A stretch of 64,000 nucleotides of DNA, from the NCBI RefSeq assembly GCF_013344685.1, contig NZ_CP050137.1, forward strand, positions 496,001 to 560,000, written 5' to 3'. The notes below the pieces were generated by a model. That model ran no database searches. It saw nothing but the letters and a program-made list of their open reading frames with translations, and was not told the DNA's origin. The position numbers were made by a program, and so were the translations under genes. Source of the stretch: Sphingomonas sp. CL5.1 (GTDB lineage Bacteria > Pseudomonadota > Alphaproteobacteria > Sphingomonadales > Sphingomonadaceae). This document shows positions 36,399 to 45,502 of the stretch, piece after piece (the stretch's first letter is position 1; each line of letters starts with the position of its first letter).

Positions 36399-38033
36399 AT
36401 GCAAGGTCTGATGCAGCACGGCGCGCTTACGGTCGACAAGTTCCTCGATCACGCCGCCGCATGGCATGGAGCGCGTGAGGTCATCTCGCGCGATGCCGCC
36501 GGCATCGTCACCCGCAGCAACTATGGCGAGATCCACACGCTGGCGAAGCGCGTGTCGAACGGCCTGGCCCGCGCCGGCATCCGCCCCGGCGATCGCGTCG
36601 CGACGATGGGGTGGAACTCGGCGCGTCACCTCGCCGTCTGGTATGGCGCGACGGGGATGGGGGCGGTGCTCCACACGCTGAACCCGCGCCTGTTCCTCGA
36701 GCAGATCGCCTATATCGCCAATCACGCCGGCGACCGCATCCTGTTCGCCGATCCGGCCTGCGCCGAGCTGATCGGCGAGCTGCTGCCGCAGGTGCCGACG
36801 ATCGAGCGGGTGATCTTCCTGTGCGACGCCGCCACGCTGCCCAGGACCGACTACGCCGCCACCGCCTTCGACGACTGGGCGGCGGGCGAGCCGGCGGAAT
36901 ATGCTTGGGGCGGGTTCGACGAGAATACCGCCTGCGGCCTGTGCTACACCTCCGGCACCACCGGCAACCCCAAGGGCGTGCTCTATGGGCATCGCTCGAA
37001 TTACATCCACGCGCTGATGACGTTGCAGGCCGATGCGCTGGCGCTCTCAGGGCGGGATTCGGTGCTGATGGTGGTGCCGATGTACCATGCCAACGCCTGG
37101 GGCATGGTCTATTCCGCCCCCGCCGTCGGCGCCAAGCTGGTGCTGCCGGGGCAGAAGATGGACGGCGAATCGCTGGTCGACCTGATCGAGCAGGAGGGTA
37201 TCACCTTCTCCTCCGCGGTGCCGACCATCTGGCAGGGCGTGCTGCAATATCTCCGGGAAAGCGGGCGCGGGCTGGGCGCGCTGAAGCGCGTAGTGATCGG
37301 CGGCTCCGCCGTGCCGGAGGCGCTGGTGCGCACCTTCCGCGACGATTACGGCGTGGACGTGATCCAGGGCTGGGGCATGACCGAGACCTCCCCGCTCGCC
37401 ACCATCTCCACCCCCTCCGCGGAGGTGGCGGCGCTGCCCGCCGACGAGCAGATCCAATATGCGATCAAGCAGGGCCGCCTCCTCGCCGGGCTGGAGCTGA
37501 AGCTCACCGACGACGAGGGCAATCGCCTGCCGCACGACGGCAGGACGCCCGGCCGGCTCAAGATCAAGGGGCCGACGATCGTCTCGGGCTATTTCGGCGG
37601 CGATGGCGGCAACGTGCTCGACGAGGAGGGCTTCTTCGACACCGGCGACGTCTCCACGATCGACGACAAGGGCTATATGCAGATAACCGACCGCGCCAAG
37701 GACGTGGTGAAATCCGGCGGCGAGTGGATCAGCTCGATCGAGATCGAGAATATCGCCACCGGTCATCCGGCAGTGGCGCTGGCGGCGGTGATCGGCGTCG
37801 CGCACCCGAAATGGGACGAGCGGCCGATCCTGCTGTGCCAGCTCAAGCCGGGCGCGAGCGCGTGCCGCGACGACCTCACGTCTTTCCTCGACGGCAAGAT
37901 CGCGCGCTGGTGGATGCCGGACGACGTGCTGTTCGTCCCCGAAATCCCGCTCGGCGCGACCGGCAAGATCGACAAGAAGCTGATCCGCCAGCGGATGGAA
38001 GGCTACAAGCTGCCGTTCGAGGTGACGCGCTGA
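36399..38033 (+). CDS. Long-chain acyl-CoA ligase (AMP-forming)
   Basis: This enzyme activates fatty acids to acyl-CoA through an acyl-adenylate. The 544-residue protein has the ATP loop CYTSGTTGNPKGVLYGH, the adenylate motif QGWGMTETSPLATIST, the hinge region DTGDVSTIDDKGYMQITDR and the catalytic lysine in GATGKIDKKLIRQRM. It resembles medium/long-chain ligases of the AlkK/FadD group. An AT-rich promoter region precedes it. The M19 dipeptidase gene follows after 15 bases. Confidence 0.93.
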   Translation: MQGLMQHGALTVDKFLDHAAAWHGAREVISRDAAGIVTRSNYGEIHTLAKRVSNGLARAGIRPGDRVATMGWNSARHLAVWYGATGMGAVLHTLNPRLFLEQIAYIANHAGDRILFADPACAELIGELLPQVPTIERVIFLCDAATLPRTDYAATAFDDWAAGEPAEYAWGGFDENTACGLCYTSGTTGNPKGVLYGHRSNYIHALMTLQADALALSGRDSVLMVVPMYHANAWGMVYSAPAVGAKLVLPGQKMDGESLVDLIEQEGITFSSAVPTIWQGVLQYLRESGRGLGALKRVVIGGSAVPEALVRTFRDDYGVDVIQGWGMTETSPLATISTPSAEVAALPADEQIQYAIKQGRLLAGLELKLTDDEGNRLPHDGRTPGRLKIKGPTIVSGYFGGDGGNVLDEEGFFDTGDVSTIDDKGYMQITDRAKDVVKSGGEWISSIEIENIATGHPAVALAAVIGVAHPKWDERPILLCQLKPGASACRDDLTSFLDGKIARWWMPDDVLFVPEIPLGATGKIDKKLIRQRMEGYKLPFEVTR

Positions 38034-38048
38034 ACAGGGGGAAGCATA

Positions 38049-39284
38049 ATGAGGGGAATGATCGCGCGCGCGGCGCTGGCGGCATTATTGTGCCTGTCGG
38101 CCTCCCCTTCATGGGCGCAGGATTATGCCGCGCGCGTCGCCCGCGTGCTGCGCGCCACCCCGCTGATCGACGGGCATAACGACTGGCCCGAGGCGCTGGC
38201 CGAGCGCGAGGGCGACAAACGCTGGACGATGGACCTGCGCGACCTTTCGCACGTCACCGGCGAACCTTACGACACCGATATCACCCGGCTGCGCAAGGGG
38301 ATGCTCGGCGGCCAGTTCTGGTCGGTCTATGTCTCCGCCGACCTGCCCGGCAAGGTGCAGGTGGAGCGGACGCTGGAGCAGATCGACCTCGTGAAGTCGA
38401 TCGTCGCGCGCTATCCGGAGACGTTCGCGCTCGCCCGCACCGCAGCCGATGTGCGCCGTGCCCATGCCGCCGGGAAGATCGCCTCGATGATCGGCGTGGA
38501 GGGCGGCGGACAGATCGACGACAATCTTTCCGTGCTGCGCAGCTATGCCGCGCTCGGGGCCGGCTATCTCACGCTCACCCACGCGCGCACGATCGACTGG
38601 GCGGATTCGGCCACCGACGATCCGAAGCACGATGGCCTCACCGATTTCGGGCGTCAGGTGGTGCACGAGTTGAACCGGCTCGGGATGCTGGTCGATCTCT
38701 CGCACGTCAGCGAGGGGACGATGCGCGACGCGCTCGCCGTGTCGAAGGCGCCGGTGATCTTCTCCCATTCCGGCGCGCGGGCTATCAACGATCATCCGCG
38801 CAACGTGTCCGACGATGTGCTGCGACTGGTGGCGGCCAACGGCGGGGTGGTGATGGTCGATTTCGCGCCCGGCTATGTCTCGGACGAGAACCGGCGCTGG
38901 GCGGCCGACGCGGCGGCGGAAAAGACCCGACTCAATTCGCCGCCCTATCGTGGCCTCTACATCGGCCAGCCCGACAAGGCCGCCGCCGCTTATGCCGCAT
39001 GGCTGAAGGAGCATCCCGAGCCGCGCGTCACGCTGGGCGAGGTCGCCGACCATATCGAGCATGTCGCGAAGGTCGCGGGCAAGGATCATGTCGGCATCGG
39101 ATCGGACTTCGACGGGGTCGGCCATCCGCTGCCGGTGGGGCTGGAAGACGTCTCGACCTATCCCGCGCTGCTCGCCGAGATGATGCGGCGCGGCTGGTCC
39201 GACGCCGAGGTCGCGGGGCTGGCGGGCGGCAACGTGCTGCGTGTGATGGAACGCGCCGAGCAGGTCGCGAAGGCGATGAACTAG
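38049..39284 (+). CDS. Exported membrane dipeptidase (M19 renal dipeptidase family)
   Basis: This is a zinc dipeptidase able to cleave dipeptides, often with a D-residue at the C-terminal side. The 411-residue product has a signal peptide (MIARAALAALLCLSASPSWA), H-x-D in LIDGHNDWPEAL, the bridging glutamate in MIGVEGGG, histidines in SHVSEGT and FSHSGARAI, and the GIGSDFDGVG motif. Its stop codon TAG lies within the left arm of the repeat at 39281-39426. Confidence 0.93.
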   Translation: MRGMIARAALAALLCLSASPSWAQDYAARVARVLRATPLIDGHNDWPEALAEREGDKRWTMDLRDLSHVTGEPYDTDITRLRKGMLGGQFWSVYVSADLPGKVQVERTLEQIDLVKSIVARYPETFALARTAADVRRAHAAGKIASMIGVEGGGQIDDNLSVLRSYAALGAGYLTLTHARTIDWADSATDDPKHDGLTDFGRQVVHELNRLGMLVDLSHVSEGTMRDALAVSKAPVIFSHSGARAINDHPRNVSDDVLRLVAANGGVVMVDFAPGYVSDENRRWAADAAAEKTRLNSPPYRGLYIGQPDKAAAAYAAWLKEHPEPRVTLGEVADHIEHVAKVAGKDHVGIGSDFDGVGHPLPVGLEDVSTYPALLAEMMRRGWSDAEVAGLAGGNVLRVMERAEQVAKAMN

Positions 39285-39426
39285 GACGGATCGCCATTCA
39301 GGAGATGGCGCGGCGAAAATGGTGGTTTGCGTGACCGGCGCGCAGCATACTTCCAGTACGTGAGCACCGGAAGCGCGCAAAAGCGCCATTTGCAGCCCGC
39401 CAGAGCTGAGTGTCGATCCGTCCTAG
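39281..39426. repeat. 146-base imperfect palindrome between convergent genes
   Basis: Perfect 13-base end arms CTAGGACGGATCG (39281-39293) and CGATCCGTCCTAG (39414-39426) enclose nested inverted pairs: AATGG/CCATT, TTTGCG/CGCAAA, CCGG/CCGG, and TACT-TCC-AGTA at the exact centre. Both flanking genes (dipeptidase and tag) end with a TAG supplied by the arms. It could act as a bidirectional terminator or be a small non-autonomous mobile repeat. Confidence 0.85.
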
Positions 39427-39974
39427 GCCATCGCCTCCCGCCGGAAGCAATCGCGCGCATGGTCGTTGACGATACCGACCGCCTGCATCCACGCATAGAC
39501 GATCGTCGGCCCGACGAACTTGAAGCCCAGCGCCTTCATCTCCTTCGATATCCGCGCCGACAGCGGCGTGCTGGCCGGCACGCTCGCGCGGTCGCCCGCG
39601 ATCGGCTTCCCGCCGGTGAAACCCCAGCAGAAATCGCGGAAGGCGTTCGCCCCCAGCTCCTGATAGACGCGCGCGCCGTGGATCGTCGCCTCGATCTTCG
39701 CGCGGGCGCGGACGATGCCGGGATCGGCCATCAGCCGCGCCACGTCATCCTCGCCGAACGCCGCGACCGCCGCCGGATCGAACCCGGCGAAGGCGGCGCG
39801 GAACCCCTCGCGCTTGTTGAGGATCGTCTGCCACGACAGCCCCGCCTGGAAGCCCTCCAGCATCAGCATCTCCCACAACATGCGCGGATCGTGATGCGGC
39901 ACGCCCCATTCCTCGTCGTGATAGGCGCGCATCAGCGCATTGCCCTCCGCCCAGCGGCAGCGTCGATGCTCCAT
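39423..39974 (-). CDS. tag: DNA-3-methyladenine glycosylase I
   Basis: Tag removes 3-methyladenine from alkylated DNA. The 183-residue protein starts MEHRRCRWAEGNALMRAYHD and shows the conserved DEEWGVPHHDPRMLWEMLMLEG, QAGLSWQTILNKR, and the late KFVGPTIVYAWMQAVGIVNDH. Zinc ligands C6 and the late His/Cys (NDHARDCF) fit the family. The start at 39974 is chosen from similarity; upstream codons enter the promoter of the divergent mutS gene, 53 bases away. Confidence 0.94.
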   Translation of the reverse strand: MEHRRCRWAEGNALMRAYHDEEWGVPHHDPRMLWEMLMLEGFQAGLSWQTILNKREGFRAAFAGFDPAAVAAFGEDDVARLMADPGIVRARAKIEATIHGARVYQELGANAFRDFCWGFTGGKPIAGDRASVPASTPLSARISKEMKALGFKFVGPTIVYAWMQAVGIVNDHARDCFRREAMA

Positions 39975-40027
39975 CGCCTTCAACTCCCCTGTTCCCCATC
40001 GCCGCGCGGGCAGGTATCGCCACGCGG

Positions 40028-42622
40028 ATGACCGCCGCCCCCACGCCGATGATGACACAATATCTCGCGCTCAAGGAAGAGGCGGGCGATTGCCTGCTGT
40101 TCTACCGCATGGGCGATTTCTTCGAACTGTTTTTCGAGGATGCGAAAGTGGCCAGCGGCGTGCTGGACATCGCGCTCACCGCGCGCGGCGAGCATGGCGG
40201 GCAGCCGATCCCGATGTGCGGCGTGCCGGTCCACGCCGCGACGGCCTATCTCCAGCGGCTCATCAAGGCCGGGCATCGCGTCGCCATCGCCGAGCAGACC
40301 GAATCGCCCGAGGCGGCGCGAAAGGCGCGCGGATCGAAGGCGCTCGTCAACCGCGCGATCATCCGCGTCGTCACCGCCGGCACGCTGACCGAGGAAGCCC
40401 TGCTCGATTCGCGCACCGCCAACTGGTGCGTCGCGGTCGGCGAGGCGGCAGGCGAGATCGCGCTCGCGGCGGCGGACATCTCGACCGGCCGGTTCGAGGT
40501 GATCGCCTGCACCGCGCAGGGGCTGGGCGCGGAGCTGGCGCGGCTCGCGGCGGCGGAGGTTGTCGCGGCGGAGGGCAGCGACGCGCCCGCGACAGTGTGG
40601 CGTCCGCGCGCCGATTTCGACAGCGGCGACGGGGAGGCGCGGCTCAGGCGGCTCCACGGCGTGGCGACGCTCGACGGCTTCGGCCAGTTCAGCCGCGCGA
40701 TGCTGGCGGCGGCCGGCGGGCTGGTCGCCTATATCGACCATACCGCCAAGGGCGCGCTGCCGTTCCTGCGCCCGCCGCGCGTCTCCAGCGCCGCCGCCGC
40801 GATGGCGATCGACGCGGCGACGCGCGAGAGCCTCGAGCTGACCCAGACGAGCGGCGGCGCGCGCAAGGGCAGCCTGCTCGACGCGGTGGACCGCACCGTC
40901 ACCGGCGCGGGCGCACGGCTGCTCGCGGCGGACATCGGCGCGCCGCTGATGGACCGGGCGGCGATCGACGCGCGGCTCGATCTCGTGCAGCTGTTCCACG
41001 ACAATGGGACGTTGCGCGATCGCCTGCGCGCCGCGCTGCGCGCACTGCCGGACGTGGGCCGCGCGCTGGGGCGGCTCGCGGCGGGACGCGGCTCCCCGCG
41101 CGATCTGGGGCAGCTCCGCGACGGGTTGGACGCCGCGTGGCTGTTGGGGGAGATGCTCGGCAAGGTCGATGCGCCGCCGCCCCTGCTCTCCGAACTCGCC
41201 CCGCAACTGCGCGGCCACGGCGCGCTGATCGACCTGCTCAAGCGTGCGCTCGTCCCTACCCCGCCGATCGACGCCTCCGACGGGGGCTATATCGCCGCCG
41301 GCTATGACGCCGCGCTCGACGACCTGCGCGACGCGGGCGCGGGCGGCCGCCGCGCGATCGCCGCGCTGGAGGCGAAATACCGCGCCGAAACCGGCACGCC
41401 GACACTCAAGATCCGTCACAACGGCGTGCTCGGCTATCATATCGAAGTGCCCGCCAGGGCGGCCGACGCGCTGATGAAGCCGGACTCGGGCTTCACCCAT
41501 CGCCAGACGCTGGCAGGCGTCGTCCGCTTCAACGCGCCGGAGCTGCACGAGGTCGCCGCCCGCGTCACGCAGGCCGGCGCGCACGCGCTCGCCGCCGAAG
41601 CCGCGCATCTCGAAGACCTCACCGCGCAGGCGCTCGCCCGCCGCGAGGAGATCGCCGCCACCGCCGACGCGCTCGCCCGGCTCGACGTCGCCGCCGCCAA
41701 CGCCGAGCGCGCGGCGGAAGGCGGATGGGCGCGCCCGCATCTGGTCGACCACCCCTGTTTCGAGGTGTCCGGCGGACGCCACCCGGTGGTCGAGGCGGCG
41801 GTGGCGAAGGCGGGCGAACGCTTCGTCGCCAACGATTGCACGCTCTCCGAGACCTCGCGGCTGTGGCTCGTCACCGGGCCGAACATGGGCGGCAAGTCCA
41901 CCTTCCTGCGCCAGAACGCGCTGATCGCGGTGCTGGCGCAGGCGGGATGCTACGTGCCCGCGAGCAAGGCGACGCTCGGGCTGGTCGATCGCCTGTTCAG
42001 TCGTGTCGGCGCGTCGGACAATCTCGCGCGTGGGCGTTCCACCTTCATGGTCGAGATGGTGGAGACGGCCGCGATCCTCGCGCAGGCCACCCCGCGCAGC
42101 TTCGTGATCCTCGATGAGGTGGGGCGTGGCACCTCCACCTATGACGGCCTCGCCATCGCCTGGGCGGTGGTGGAGGCGATCCACGAGGACAATCGCTGCC
42201 GCTGCCTGTTCGCGACGCATTACCACGAACTGACGCGGCTGGCCGAACGCTGCGACGCGCTTACCCTCCACAACGTCCGCGCGCGCGAGTGGAAGGGCGA
42301 GCTGGTGCTGCTGCACGAGGTGGCCGAAGGCCCCGCCGACCGCAGCTACGGCCTCGCGGTGGCGCGGCTCGCGGGGATGCCTCCCGCGACGGTCGCGCGC
42401 GCCAAGGCGGTGCTGGCGAAGCTGGAGGCTGGACGCGCGAAGACTGGCGGGCTGGCGGCCGGGCTGGACGACCTGCCCCTGTTCGCCGCGGCCATGCCAG
42501 TCGAACAGGACGAGGGAGACGCGATCCGCCGCGAAGTGGAGGGCCTCGACGTGGACGCGCTCACCCCGCGCGAGGCGCTGGAGACGCTCTACCGGCTGAA
42601 GGCGCTGGCGCGGGAGGGGTGA
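40028..42622 (+). CDS. mutS: DNA mismatch repair protein MutS
   Basis: MutS recognises mismatches and starts repair with MutL. The 864-residue protein has the mismatch-wedge Phe-x-Glu (F31-x-E33 in MGDFFELFFEDA), the connector and lever domains, and the ABC-type ATPase: Walker A GPNMGGKST around residue 617, Walker B FVILDEVGRGTSTYDG, and the helix-turn-helix FATHYHELTRL. The C-terminus shows the usual dimerisation segment LDVDALTPREALETLYRLK. MutL is not in the window. Confidence 0.98.
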   Translation: MTAAPTPMMTQYLALKEEAGDCLLFYRMGDFFELFFEDAKVASGVLDIALTARGEHGGQPIPMCGVPVHAATAYLQRLIKAGHRVAIAEQTESPEAARKARGSKALVNRAIIRVVTAGTLTEEALLDSRTANWCVAVGEAAGEIALAAADISTGRFEVIACTAQGLGAELARLAAAEVVAAEGSDAPATVWRPRADFDSGDGEARLRRLHGVATLDGFGQFSRAMLAAAGGLVAYIDHTAKGALPFLRPPRVSSAAAAMAIDAATRESLELTQTSGGARKGSLLDAVDRTVTGAGARLLAADIGAPLMDRAAIDARLDLVQLFHDNGTLRDRLRAALRALPDVGRALGRLAAGRGSPRDLGQLRDGLDAAWLLGEMLGKVDAPPPLLSELAPQLRGHGALIDLLKRALVPTPPIDASDGGYIAAGYDAALDDLRDAGAGGRRAIAALEAKYRAETGTPTLKIRHNGVLGYHIEVPARAADALMKPDSGFTHRQTLAGVVRFNAPELHEVAARVTQAGAHALAAEAAHLEDLTAQALARREEIAATADALARLDVAAANAERAAEGGWARPHLVDHPCFEVSGGRHPVVEAAVAKAGERFVANDCTLSETSRLWLVTGPNMGGKSTFLRQNALIAVLAQAGCYVPASKATLGLVDRLFSRVGASDNLARGRSTFMVEMVETAAILAQATPRSFVILDEVGRGTSTYDGLAIAWAVVEAIHEDNRCRCLFATHYHELTRLAERCDALTLHNVRAREWKGELVLLHEVAEGPADRSYGLAVARLAGMPPATVARAKAVLAKLEAGRAKTGGLAAGLDDLPLFAAAMPVEQDEGDAIRREVEGLDVDALTPREALETLYRLKALAREG

Positions 42623-42637
42623 GCGGGAACTATCGGC

Positions 42638-43135
42638 TCATCGACGCCCATCCGGTTGCTTGAAGCCTGCTGCCGCAATTGCCCAAAACAGAAAACCAGC
42701 AGTCCAGCCAACCAATGCTATCTGAGCGATGAAATATGTGCTCTCCAGCCAGCCGTAAGCGGCATAATGTCCGTCTATGATGGTAGCCTGCCCACCGATG
42801 CTGGCCGACGAAGCGCCTGAAGTCACAAGAACCAGAAATAACCACGGCAAGGCCGCCACAACGGCCCCGGCGACGGCGCAAATTAAGGGTCGGGCCGAAA
42901 AGTGTCGACGAAGAATGAAATAGGTGGGCAAACCAACTACGATCGCGGTCGGATAGGCCCCCAAACTCGCATCGAGCTTTGCTGTGGCCGTCAGTCGTTC
43001 GATTGCCGTAGGCAAGCCCTCATATGCGGGCGCGACAAACGCCATCATGATCGCCGCCGCGGCTGGCATTAGCAGGAAAGCGAGGCAGACTCGCCATACG
43101 GGCGGATAGATTCGCGCGCGCCGTGATTCATACAT
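42638..43135 (-). CDS. Four-helix membrane protein, hypothetical
   Basis: This 165-residue protein has four hydrophobic helices (about 14-34, 58-75, 82-105 and 132-153). The family was not recognised. Its codon use and base composition are visibly less GC-rich than those of mutS and ldcA on either side, hinting at horizontal origin. No good ribosome-binding site is seen before the ATG at 43135. It stands alone between mutS and the LD-carboxypeptidase gene. Confidence 0.55.
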   Translation of the reverse strand: MYESRRARIYPPVWRVCLAFLLMPAAAAIMMAFVAPAYEGLPTAIERLTATAKLDASLGAYPTAIVVGLPTYFILRRHFSARPLICAVAGAVVAALPWLFLVLVTSGASSASIGGQATIIDGHYAAYGWLESTYFIAQIALVGWTAGFLFWAIAAAGFKQPDGRR

Positions 43136-43174
43136 TGCTGCACAATAACATGCCTTCGTGAACTTTACCGCCGC

Positions 43175-44020
43175 TCACCCCATCCCGAACGGCACCACGC
43201 AATTCGCCTGCGTATGCCCGATCTCCGCGCGGCCGAGGAACGGCACGCCCATGTCGCGGCACCAGCGGCGGATCATCGTGTCGAGCGGCTCGTTCCACGG
43301 CGGGTCGTTCTCCTGCACATCCGTCACCGCGCCGATCCGCACGCCGGCGATGCCGCGTAGCTGCGTCGCGTTCGCCATGGTGAACAGCATCCGGTCGATA
43401 TTGTAGAGCGGCTCGGAGACTTCCTCGATCAGCAGCACATGGTCCGCCAGATCGGGGAGCCACGGCGTGCCGATCAGGCTGTTGAGGATCGCGAGGTTGA
43501 ACGCCACCGAGGGCCTGCCGCCCAACCCCGGCTCCAGCCCCTGCCGGTCCCCCGTCAGCCAGCCGAGCGTGCGGGCGATCGTGCGGTCGCCGCCGTCGCG
43601 CATCACGTCGATCGGCATCGGCCCGTGCGCCGGCCGCCCGATCCGCCGCGCGTAGAGGGCGGCGAGCAGGAAGCCCATGTCGGAATAGCCGATATATGCC
43701 TTGGCCTTCGCGGCGGCCGATAGCCGCGGCATCGCCTGCGCCAGGATGCGGTTCGAGCCATAGCCGCCGCGCCCGAACCAGATCGCGTCGAACGCCGCGT
43801 CGTTGGCGAACTCCAGGAACGCCGCCGCGCGCCGCTCGTCCGGGCCGGCGAAATGCCCGCCGTCGCTCTCGAAACATTGCGGGTGGAAGATCAGGTCCAC
43901 CGCCGGATAGGCGATCGCCGCGAAGGCCGCCGTGCGCTCGGCGGCGAGCGGATCGAGCGTTTTGGCCGGCGAGACGATCCCGATGCGCACGCTTGTTTCC
44001 CCCGCCCCCGGTTGAGCCAT
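43175..44020 (-). CDS. ldcA: LD-carboxypeptidase (S66 family)
   Basis: LdcA removes the terminal D-Ala from cytosolic muropeptide tetrapeptides in peptidoglycan recycling. The protein (281 residues from ATG 44020) begins the fold with VRIGIVSPAKTLDP, has the nucleophile serine in AYIGYSDMGF, the catalytic glutamate in HVLLIEEVSEPLY and the histidine in EIGHTQANCVVPFG. GTG at 43990 (VRIGIVS), with a better GGGGGAAAC upstream, is an alternative start. It is divergent from a Mur ligase gene that fits the same pathway. Confidence 0.88.
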   Translation of the reverse strand: MAQPGAGETSVRIGIVSPAKTLDPLAAERTAAFAAIAYPAVDLIFHPQCFESDGGHFAGPDERRAAAFLEFANDAAFDAIWFGRGGYGSNRILAQAMPRLSAAAKAKAYIGYSDMGFLLAALYARRIGRPAHGPMPIDVMRDGGDRTIARTLGWLTGDRQGLEPGLGGRPSVAFNLAILNSLIGTPWLPDLADHVLLIEEVSEPLYNIDRMLFTMANATQLRGIAGVRIGAVTDVQENDPPWNEPLDTMIRRWCRDMGVPFLGRAEIGHTQANCVVPFGMG

Positions 44021-44046
44021 TTCCCAAACCGCGATAGCGCCGCACG

Positions 44047-45450
44047 ATGCACGACGGCAACCTTGCAGGGCAACGCTACTTCCTCGTCGGGATCGGCGGA
44101 TCGGGGATGATGCCGCTGGCGATGATCCTCGCCGGGCGCGGCGCGATCGTCGCCGGCTCGGACCGTTCGCTCGATCAGGGCCGCGTGCCCGCCAAGTTCG
44201 ACGCGCTGCGGGCGATGGGGATCGCGCTGCATCCGCAGGACGGCTCGGGCATCGCCTCGCCAGAGCAGATCGTCGTCGCCTCGGCGGCGGTGGAGGCAAC
44301 CGTCGCCGATATCATCGCGGCGGAGCGGCTCGGCTGCCCGCGCCTCACCCGCGCGGCGCTGAACGCGCGGCTGTTCAACGCCAGCCGGCTGCCGATCGGC
44401 GTCGCCGGCACCTCGGGCAAGTCGACCGTCACCGGCATGATCGCCACGATCCTCCACACCGCCGGCCACGATCCGACGGTGATGAACGGCGCGGTGATGA
44501 AGGACTTCGCCTCGCCCGACCGTCCCTTCGCCAGCGCGCTGGTCGGCGCGGGCGACGCTTATGTGAGCGAGGTCGATGAAAGCGACGGCTCGATCGCGCT
44601 CTACGCCCCGCGCATCGCCGTGCTCAACAACGTCAGCCTCGACCACAAGTCGCTGGAGGAATTGAACCGGCTGTTCGGCGAGTTCATCGGCAAGGCCGCG
44701 CAGGCGATCGTCAACGTCGACAATGCCGACGCCGCGACGCTGGCGCTTGCCCTGCCGCGCGACCGCGTGACCAGCGTCGCGATCGACCGCGACGCCGACC
44801 TGCGCGCCGGGGATATCGCGGAGGAGCCGTTCGCTGCCGCCTTCACGCTGCGTGGCCAGCGCGTGCGGCTGTCGGTACCGGGGCGGCACAATGTCGCCAA
44901 CGCGCTCGCCGCGATCGGCGCGACGCTGGCGGTGGGGCTGTCGCTGGAACAGGCGATCGCCGGCGTCGAGCGTTTCACCGGCCTCAGGCGCCGCTTCGAT
45001 CTGGTCGGCGAGGCGGCGGGCGTCGCGGTGATCGACGATTTCGGCCACAACCCGGACAAGATCGCCGCCACGCTCGATACGCTCCACGCCTTTCCGGGGC
45101 GGCTGCTCGTGCTGTTCCAGCCGCACGGCTACGGCCCGCTCAAGGTGATGCGGCGCGAGCTGGTGGCGATGTTCGCGGACCGGCTCGCGCCCGGCGACCA
45201 GCTCGTCCTGCCCGATCCGGTCTATCAGGGCGGCACCGTCAGCCGCGAGGTGACGAGCGCCGATATCGTCCGCGATATCGCGCAGGCGGGCGCCGACGCG
45301 CGGCACATCCCCGATCGCGAGGCGGCGGCGGCGCACCTCGTCGCGGCGGCGCGCGCTGGCGACCGGATCGTGGTGATGGGCGCGCGCGACGACACGCTTC
45401 CCCTGCTCGCGGCTAAGATGGTGGAGATGCTGGCCGCGAATCCCCGTTGA
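44047..45450 (+). CDS. mpl: Mur ligase, probably UDP-MurNAc:tripeptide ligase (Mpl) type
   Basis: This 467-residue MurC/Mpl-type ligase has the N-terminal UDP-binding fold ([20 protein letters not shown]), the ATP loop [14 protein letters not shown], the acidic metal site [12 protein letters not shown] and the C-terminal domain motif [12 protein letters not shown] with the [14 protein letters not shown] stretch. MurC normally sits in the dcw cluster, which is absent here. The divergent LD-carboxypeptidase (26-base gap) supports Mpl, which rejoins recycled tripeptide to UDP-MurNAc. The choice of Mpl over a second MurC is an inference. Confidence 0.8.
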   Translation: MHDGNLAGQRYFLVGIGGSGMMPLAMILAGRGAIVAGSDRSLDQGRVPAKFDALRAMGIALHPQDGSGIASPEQIVVASAAVEATVADIIAAERLGCPRLTRAALNARLFNASRLPIGVAGTSGKSTVTGMIATILHTAGHDPTVMNGAVMKDFASPDRPFASALVGAGDAYVSEVDESDGSIALYAPRIAVLNNVSLDHKSLEELNRLFGEFIGKAAQAIVNVDNADAATLALALPRDRVTSVAIDRDADLRAGDIAEEPFAAAFTLRGQRVRLSVPGRHNVANALAAIGATLAVGLSLEQAIAGVERFTGLRRRFDLVGEAAGVAVIDDFGHNPDKIAATLDTLHAFPGRLLVLFQPHGYGPLKVMRRELVAMFADRLAPGDQLVLPDPVYQGGTVSREVTSADIVRDIAQAGADARHIPDREAAAAHLVAAARAGDRIVVMGARDDTLPLLAAKMVEMLAANPR

Positions 45451-45502
45451 CGCGCGCCTCGCGCTTCGCTCCACTGATACGGGGCAACCGGGGGGCAAGC
45501 GC

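Noticed and set aside
39980..42316. 778-codon minus-strand frame opposite mutS
   Set aside because: It is antisense to a full-length MutS with all motifs; the composition is that of a shadow frame.
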